NCBI GenBank assembly: GCA_934718275.1
Contig: CAKUZD010000005.1
Coordinates: 152,064-216,063, forward strand
DNA: 64,000 bases
Source of the DNA: an uncultured Candidatus Melainabacteria bacterium
GTDB lineage: Bacteria > Cyanobacteriota > Vampirovibrionia > Gastranaerophilales > Gastranaerophilaceae
Reading direction: 5' to 3'
Under the pieces are notes generated by a model that was not told the DNA's origin, made no database searches, and worked only from the letters and a program-made list of their open reading frames with translations. Each line of letters begins with the position of its first letter. Positions within the stretch are counted from its first letter, which is position 1. Made by a program: the position numbers and the translations under genes. Positions 59,209 to 64,000 of the stretch are shown in pieces.

Positions 59209-60147
59209 ATGGACTATATAGATAACCTTACACTAACAATTCTATTGCACCTGCATAGAACCCATGAATTGCGTTTGCATGCAAATGATTACGATACTTT
59301 AGAACAGTTACAAGTTTATATAAGTTGGATAGAGGCATTGTTAAAGAATAAGCCTGCAAACCTATCAATAGAAGACGACGAACTCTTTGAAGAGAATTAT
59401 AAACCCTGCATTACTTATAAGACATTCATAACTGATATTGTTATACGTTGTGAAGATATAGGACGGCTTGAAACATACCTGATAGAGTATATTAGAGCGT
59501 ATATAAACGAAGACTTGAAAGAGTACGGTAATAAGAATGAGTACGACTCCATAACTTCATTAAGTGAAGAACTGAAAACAATTGCTGAGTCTTCAAACAA
59601 AAGTAAGAGACGGCATATAGTTACAGGAGTTAAATATACTCCTGTAGTAGCTGAAAAATATTTACAGCATAGCGACTTCATAAGAGATATGAGTATAGAG
59701 CTTGCATCTCCTGAGGTTATTGAATACCCGATACAAATTTATCAGTATAACGATAGTGGGGATATTGAGAGTGAAAAAATTGATTGGCAAGAATATTTTG
59801 ATTGCAGATTTGAGTTAGATATGGCTTGGTACTTAAAGACTATTATTGATAACAATACCGCAAGTGAACCTGAGCAGGTGAATAATAAGTACCCCAAACA
59901 ACAGCAAACTATGCTTAACATAATTGAACGGTGGGTAAACCTTGAAAATAAGAGCCAAATACCTGCTGGCATAATAGTCAGCAGAGCAAAGATAATGTTT
60001 GGAAACTTGGACTCTGCCGTATCAAGACTGAACAAATGCTATATGCGGATAAACGAGACTGACGAGAAATTACTTATAAAGCATAAGGGAACAGGGCTTT
60101 ATGAAATTTCACCCGAATATATCGAAAGTATACAAACTAACGGTTAG
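59209..60147 (+). CDS. Unknown element protein with possible winged-helix C-terminus
   Basis: 312 acidic, soluble residues. The last 80 residues (QQTMLNIIERWVNLENKSQIPAGIIV ... LLIKHKGTGLYEISPEYIESI) look like a winged helix, ending in a G-T-G-L-Y-E-I wing. The rest has no recognisable motif. AGGA lies upstream of the ATG; a terminator follows closely. It could be a replication or transfer accessory factor, given its neighbours, but this is only context. Confidence 0.5.
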   Translation: MDYIDNLTLTILLHLHRTHELRLHANDYDTLEQLQVYISWIEALLKNKPANLSIEDDELFEENYKPCITYKTFITDIVIRCEDIGRLETYLIEYIRAYINEDLKEYGNKNEYDSITSLSEELKTIAESSNKSKRRHIVTGVKYTPVVAEKYLQHSDFIRDMSIELASPEVIEYPIQIYQYNDSGDIESEKIDWQEYFDCRFELDMAWYLKTIIDNNTASEPEQVNNKYPKQQQTMLNIIERWVNLENKSQIPAGIIVSRAKIMFGNLDSAVSRLNKCYMRINETDEKLLIKHKGTGLYEISPEYIESIQTNG

Positions 60148-60177
60148 TTTGCAAGTTTAGATTGTTACATTAATTTA

Positions 60178-60213
60178 CAAAGAGCTGTCGTGAAGATTAC
60201 GACAGCTCTTTAA
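60178..60213 (+). terminator. Rho-independent terminator
   Basis: AAAGAGCTGTCGT pairs with ACGACAGCTCTTT around a 7-nt loop, followed by T's. Confidence 0.9.
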
Positions 60214-60296
60214 TTATAACCAAACTAACCACCCAAAACCCAATAAAGACGTGAGTTTAGAAAGTCTTCAATGAGAGTAGAAAAGGAGATATTCTC

Positions 60297-61817
60297 ATGA
60301 AGAATAAACAAACTAAACCTATTATTCCTGAACTAGCAACAGACCAAAGCAGAACAGGAGACATTAAAACAAATGATTTTGACCTCAACAGAGGTAAAAT
60401 TCCACCGCTAAGCACGATAAAAAGTCAGATTAAGCAAACTAAAACATTGGTAAACACAGCAAATACCGTACCTATAATGGTAGAATTTGATAGGTTAAAG
60501 ATAGGCGTAAACCTAATTGAACACGGCAATTACATAGGTTTTGAAGATTGGGGACTGGAAAACGTTACCACTCCTGAGAAACCACCTTCATTTTTAGAAA
60601 ACATGAGCGATACTCAAGAGCGTACGAGACCTATTATAGAAGACGAAAATGAATACGACATATCAGACCTATTCGACGACGAAGACAATGATATATTATC
60701 TGAGAGAGAAGATTTTGATATTGAGTCTGACGAAGCGGAAGAATTGACCGATACCGCTGAAATGCGTAATATTGCAGAAAACAATAATATCACAAATGAC
60801 GAACCTGATATATTTACCGACCGAAGTGTAAAAAGACGTATAAGATTTGACGATATTAGGGATATTGTAGGACTTAACAACATTTACATATCAAAAGGGT
60901 ATGTCGTTTTTGATATGACTGGCAAGATTATGGCGGATAATGGTGTACTTGGGAGTTTGAACCGTAACAATATTAGAAACGCATTTTTAGAGATAAGAGA
61001 ATTTAACATTGTCAGCTTTGATATTGATAGATTATTGGAAGTAGCACAAGTGTTTTTATGCGATGTTTGCGTCGACCTGCTCTTAGAGAATGAACGACAG
61101 ATACCGAGATATATTGATGGTATCAGTTCTTTCTTCCCATTAGCCTCAAACCGTTTCAGAATAACAAAGTATGGCAGGCATGGACTCCAAATGATACCGA
61201 AGTCAAAGTCTTTGCCGACTTCATTTGTTATCTATTCAAAGGAGCAAGAACTTAACTATAGTATACGTCGTAGCACAAGAGCAACAATATACACCGATGT
61301 AATCGGTCAAGAGGGACAAGAACTTGCCAAACGTACTTTAAGACTTGAATTAAAGCTATACAGGTTAAGTTCAATTAAGAAAATATTAAATGTTCAGAGT
61401 GCAGGTTTTGGAATTGTAAGACTTATGGACGTACTTAACTCTACAGTACCTGTAATGTTACAGCAAATTGAGCTGTTTTGTGGCAGTCCTAAAATGTTGT
61501 TAGACCGTGTTATGTGGCTTCAAGACACAGTTACAGTACCTCAGGGTATGACTCTCTCCGAGATATTTATTGCTGAAAGATTTATCGAAATACTGATTGA
61601 CAATGACTATGACATAGATATAGCACGCAGTCATATCCGAACGGAGTACGCAAATGCAAGCGACACAGAGCTTGAATACTTCAATAAACTAGCGAACAAT
61701 AGACAGGATATACTTAATTTTCTTGTTTACTTCAAGCCAAAGTCTATAACAATAATGCTTGATATAATACGCAGGCTACAAGCCTACTACAACTTTTCTA
61801 CGGAGGCTGTGGAATAA
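60297..61817 (+). CDS. Putative replication initiator of the element
   Basis: 506 residues. An acidic linker (about 115-165, EDENEYDISDLFDDEDND and onward) separates an N-terminal part from a larger domain. That domain has SFVIYSKEQEL followed about 40 residues later by TLRLELKLYR, the Y-x-K-x-x-E-L plus L-R-x-E-x-x-L pattern of phage/plasmid rolling-circle initiators (phage CRI type). A catalytic Tyr cannot be placed with confidence. AAAGGAG precedes the ATG. It is the first gene of an overlapping set ending in the integrase. Confidence 0.45.
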   Translation: MKNKQTKPIIPELATDQSRTGDIKTNDFDLNRGKIPPLSTIKSQIKQTKTLVNTANTVPIMVEFDRLKIGVNLIEHGNYIGFEDWGLENVTTPEKPPSFLENMSDTQERTRPIIEDENEYDISDLFDDEDNDILSEREDFDIESDEAEELTDTAEMRNIAENNNITNDEPDIFTDRSVKRRIRFDDIRDIVGLNNIYISKGYVVFDMTGKIMADNGVLGSLNRNNIRNAFLEIREFNIVSFDIDRLLEVAQVFLCDVCVDLLLENERQIPRYIDGISSFFPLASNRFRITKYGRHGLQMIPKSKSLPTSFVIYSKEQELNYSIRRSTRATIYTDVIGQEGQELAKRTLRLELKLYRLSSIKKILNVQSAGFGIVRLMDVLNSTVPVMLQQIELFCGSPKMLLDRVMWLQDTVTVPQGMTLSEIFIAERFIEILIDNDYDIDIARSHIRTEYANASDTELEYFNKLANNRQDILNFLVYFKPKSITIMLDIIRRLQAYYNFSTEAVE

Positions 61818-62011
61818 TGGCTACGGAGAAGAAGAAAAAATTTAAGGTAGTTTTTGAGTCAACCCCTGCACCTGTTGACCAAGCTATTACAGATGCACTT
61901 ATAACACAGCTAATGGTTCCAATTGTAAGAGTTGGATTAAGGACAGACCGAATTAGTGCAAATAGTGATATAATAAAGAAGGAGAAGGAACATGGCGACG
62001 AAAAAAAGTAA
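61817..62011 (+). CDS. Small hypothetical protein between initiator and integrase
   Basis: 64 residues with a basic start (MATEKKKKFKVVFESTPAPV) and a Lys/Glu-rich end. Its ATG overlaps the preceding stop (TAATGG), and its end overlaps the start of the integrase by 20 nt, so the three genes are translationally coupled. It may be an excisionase-like or accessory factor; size and place fit, but there is no sequence evidence. Confidence 0.55.
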   Translation: MATEKKKKFKVVFESTPAPVDQAITDALITQLMVPIVRVGLRTDRISANSDIIKKEKEHGDEKK

Positions 62012-63671
62012 AGGTATTATCGTAGGCTACGGCAGAAAAAGCAAAGAAGATAAGGATGCGAAAGGTATCAGCTTAGACAACCAACAAGCCCAAATAGAAA
62101 AGTATGCAAAAGAAAAAGAATACTCATTTGTGTACTTTGAAGATAATAATAAATCAGGCGATAATCTGAATAGACCTGCTTTTAATAAAATGGTTGAGTA
62201 TATCAAAACACATAAGGTTGAATGTATTGTTGTATGGAAACTTGACCGTATAACAAGAAATATAGAAGATTACTACGGAACAATACAACCCTTGCTGAGA
62301 AAGTGTAATACAACAATTGCGAGTGTAGACGAAGGGTTTTTTGATGTATTTAAACTTGAACCTGTGATATTAGCCATGTATGTAGGTATGGCAGCTCAGG
62401 AACTCAAAAACACTAAAAAAAGAACTCAAACTGTAATGGAATATAGAGCTAAACATGGTGGTTATCTTGGTAAAGCTCCTGTAGGATACTTAAATGTAAG
62501 AACAAAGGACAAGAGAGGCATAATTATACCTGACGATAATAATAAGAACCACATTAAACGAGCTTATGAACTGCGTGCAACAGGTATATTCTCATTAGAA
62601 GGCATAGGGCGTGAGCTTGCTAAGTTTGGATTTGTTGATAGTAAAGGGAGAGCATACCCGAAGAAACGCATAGAAGATATACTTAAAAATCCTGTATATA
62701 TGGGAAAGATATTGTATAAGGGAGAACTCTACGAGGGGAAACATGAGCCTATTATATCCGAAGAACTGTTTTATAGAGTGCAATTGACATTTAATAATAC
62801 TGCAAACAGACGACCTAAGGGAGACGTTAAAACCTATACTGGTTTTATTAAGTGTGCAGAATGTGACTGTGCATATACAGGACTTGTAAAACACGGAGCA
62901 CATAATAGCGGAAACTATACATATTACAGGTGCTCTAACTACAATAAAGCTCATGCTAAGGAACGGAACATAAGTGAATATATCATTGACGAGGCTATGC
63001 AGGAAGTGTTAGATAGCTTTGATGTATCCGACGAGCAGTTGAAACGGGTTAAGAAGTCAATATTTGAGGCAGTAACAGAGTTACAAGCCTATGAACATAG
63101 TTCAATAAAGAAGTTAAAACAAGACTACGACAAACTTACTGACACAATAGCGAATGCTGTTAAGGAAAAACTGACAGGAGATTTAAAGGTTGACGAAGAT
63201 ACGTATAATGAGCTTATATCAAAGTGGCAAGACCAAAAACGTGAGATTGGCAACCAAATTACTAACCTCAGCGAATCAACGAAAGATACAATGACACGCA
63301 TGAATATACTTGCTGATTTTGCCAACCGAGTGCCTGAATTATACCTGAAGGCACACTTAGACGAAAAACGTATGATACTTGCTACAATTGCAGAGAGTAT
63401 AACGATAAATGCTGAGACTGAGACAATTACCGTAAGGCTTAGACCTGTGTTTGAACATTTAAGGCTTGCTAAACAGTCATTTATGGCAGATTTTAAAACC
63501 TTAGATGGAACCCTGCAAACCCGTTCAGATAGAGCAAAACAGGCACTTCAAAATATCCATCCTGACGTTAACGATTTAGTTGACTATGGAACCCGTAAAA
63601 AGCTCTTGAATATTAAAATAGAGCCTAATTTTGAAGGCTCTAAAAAAAGTAATGTCGGAGAAGGGACTTGA
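61992..63671 (+). CDS. Large serine recombinase (element integrase)
   Basis: 559 residues. The catalytic N-terminal domain has S16 in GYGRKSKED and LDRITRN; a recombinase domain (about 165-270, GYLNVRTKDKRG) follows, then a zinc ribbon (CAECDCAYTG ... YYRCSNY) and a long coiled coil (about 360-430), as in large serine integrases. The last codons, for S-N-V-G-E-G-T and the stop, lie in the 16-bp attachment repeat and the host tRNA-Leu gene. Excision would replace the end with T-V-L-L-R-S-H. AAGGAGAAGGA precedes the ATG. It most likely mediates integration into tRNA-Leu. Confidence 0.92.
   Translation: MATKKSKGIIVGYGRKSKEDKDAKGISLDNQQAQIEKYAKEKEYSFVYFEDNNKSGDNLNRPAFNKMVEYIKTHKVECIVVWKLDRITRNIEDYYGTIQPLLRKCNTTIASVDEGFFDVFKLEPVILAMYVGMAAQELKNTKKRTQTVMEYRAKHGGYLGKAPVGYLNVRTKDKRGIIIPDDNNKNHIKRAYELRATGIFSLEGIGRELAKFGFVDSKGRAYPKKRIEDILKNPVYMGKILYKGELYEGKHEPIISEELFYRVQLTFNNTANRRPKGDVKTYTGFIKCAECDCAYTGLVKHGAHNSGNYTYYRCSNYNKAHAKERNISEYIIDEAMQEVLDSFDVSDEQLKRVKKSIFEAVTELQAYEHSSIKKLKQDYDKLTDTIANAVKEKLTGDLKVDEDTYNELISKWQDQKREIGNQITNLSESTKDTMTRMNILADFANRVPELYLKAHLDEKRMILATIAESITINAETETITVRLRPVFEHLRLAKQSFMADFKTLDGTLQTRSDRAKQALQNIHPDVNDLVDYGTRKKLLNIKIEPNFEGSKKSNVGEGT
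63653..63668 (+). repeat. Right attachment site of the integrative element
   Basis: The second copy of TGTCGGAGAAGGGACT, here forming the acceptor end and part of the T arm of tRNA-Leu. Integration therefore preserves a complete tRNA. Confidence 0.85.
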
Positions 63672-63734
63672 ACCCTCAAGGATTGCTCCATACGCACCTG
63701 AAACGTACGTGTTTACCTGTTTCACCACTCCGAC
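63653..63734 (-). tRNA. tRNA-Leu (anticodon CAG)
   Basis: 82 nt without CCA. The acceptor stem is GTCGGAG/CTCCGAC with discriminator A. The D arm contains GGTAAACAC, and the anticodon stem TACGT/GCGTA holds the loop TTCAGGT, so the anticodon is CAG. A long variable arm (TGGAGCAATCCTTGA) and a T arm with GGTTCAAGTC identify a class II tRNA, Leu. CCA is not encoded. Its 3' end is the attachment site of the element. Confidence 0.9.
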
Positions 63735-64000
63735 ATATTAATTTACTATTCAATTTTCACAATCTTTGTTGGTTTGCTGTGGTGAAAGGTGCTTCCGCAC
63801 CCCTCTCACAAAACGTGACATTTAGTCACCTTTTGTTCGGCAGAGTACCAACTCCGACATATTAATTTACTATTCAATTTTCACAATCTTTGTTGGTTTG
63901 CTGTGGTGAAAAGTGCTCCCGCACCCTCTCACAAAACGTGACATTTAGTCACCTTTTGTTCGGCAGAGTACCAACTCCGACATATTAATTTACTATTCAA
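63728..64000. repeat. Tandem ~124-bp repeat array upstream of tRNA-Leu
   Basis: CTCCGACATATTAATTTACT recurs at 63728, 63852 and 63975 (periods 124 and 123 bp), with near-identical DNA between. Each unit (minus strand) holds the tRNA promoter-side sequence, the first seven bases of the tRNA (GTCGGAG) and then TTGGTACTCTGCCGAAC in place of the tRNA body. Internal hairpins GTGAC-TAAAT-GTCAC and GGTGC-GGAA-GCACC (one unit imperfect) are conserved. No protein or complete tRNA is encoded. The array runs off the window. Confidence 0.75.

Noticed and set aside
63668..63865. Frame reading through the tRNA and the tandem repeats
   Set aside because: It covers the tRNA-Leu gene and repeat DNA in the wrong sense, with no ribosome binding site or family resemblance.
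63728..64000. CRISPR array
   Set aside because: Unit is about 124 bp, whole units are similar including the supposed spacers, and no cas gene is present.

Overview
The window looks like a chromosomal segment of a gut-type, non-photosynthetic member of the Cyanobacteriota (Vampirovibrionia/Melainabacteria, probably Gastranaerophilales). The main evidence is that the RNA polymerase beta' subunit is split into adjacent rpoC1 and rpoC2 genes, a hallmark of the cyanobacterial lineage. The DNA is AT-rich, several prepilin-like proteins carry an FTLAE N-terminus, and no photosynthesis gene is visible. A PerR - rubredoxin - flavodiiron set points to an anaerobe that scavenges oxygen. No species can be named from sequence reading alone. 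LAYOUT: 1-3.8 kb holds cell-wall genes (start of murE, a class B PBP, a periplasmic amidase) and a DUF1292 protein. 3.8-6.2 kb holds a LysM protein with near-identical 69-residue repeats and a small tyrosine recombinase bracketed by two oppositely oriented copies of a 24-bp palindrome. 6.2-15.3 kb is housekeeping (pepA, rny, a YmdB-type phosphoesterase, PHP phosphatase, LOG protein, apt, a processive glycosyltransferase, HU). 15.4-29.2 kb mixes prepilin-like genes with a SWIM/SNF2 helicase, a DUF212 protein, a prenyl synthase, rsgA, efp and accB-accC. 29.3-31.5 kb is the oxygen-defence cluster. 32-37 kb holds an M16 protease and a scrambled tandem duplication of its surroundings. 37.4-46.5 kb is rpoB-rpoC1-rpoC2. 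46.7-51.8 kb holds a thioredoxin-like/CcdA pair, ribH, murQ, gpsA and ricT. 52.17-63.67 kb is an integrative element of about 11.5 kb in the 3' end of a tRNA-Leu(CAG) gene. The last 270 bp is a tandem repeat array. HOW GENES WORK TOGETHER: the wall genes, MurQ and the amidase serve peptidoglycan synthesis and recycling; AccB and AccC are two subunits of acetyl-CoA carboxylase; the rubredoxin probably feeds electrons to the flavodiiron protein under PerR control. The element carries a large serine integrase at its tRNA end, a putative replication initiator, divergent genes with an HTH-like protein, a small serine recombinase, and a cargo operon pairing a type IIG restriction-modification enzyme with a class III nucleotidyl-cyclase-like protein. 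MOST INTERESTING SIGNALS: (1) two prepilin genes share promoter and leader, and each has its ATG separated from the pilin frame by a 10-G tract that needs +1 (or -2) G to restore the frame, suggesting phase variation or slippage. (2) Five genes have a -10 box exactly 6 nt before ATG and no Shine-Dalgarno, suggesting leaderless mRNAs. (3) The recombinase flanked by inverted palindromes may be an invertible cassette. (4) The element's integrase takes its last codons and stop from the tRNA. (5) A cyclase-like gene is tightly coupled to a type IIG RM enzyme.
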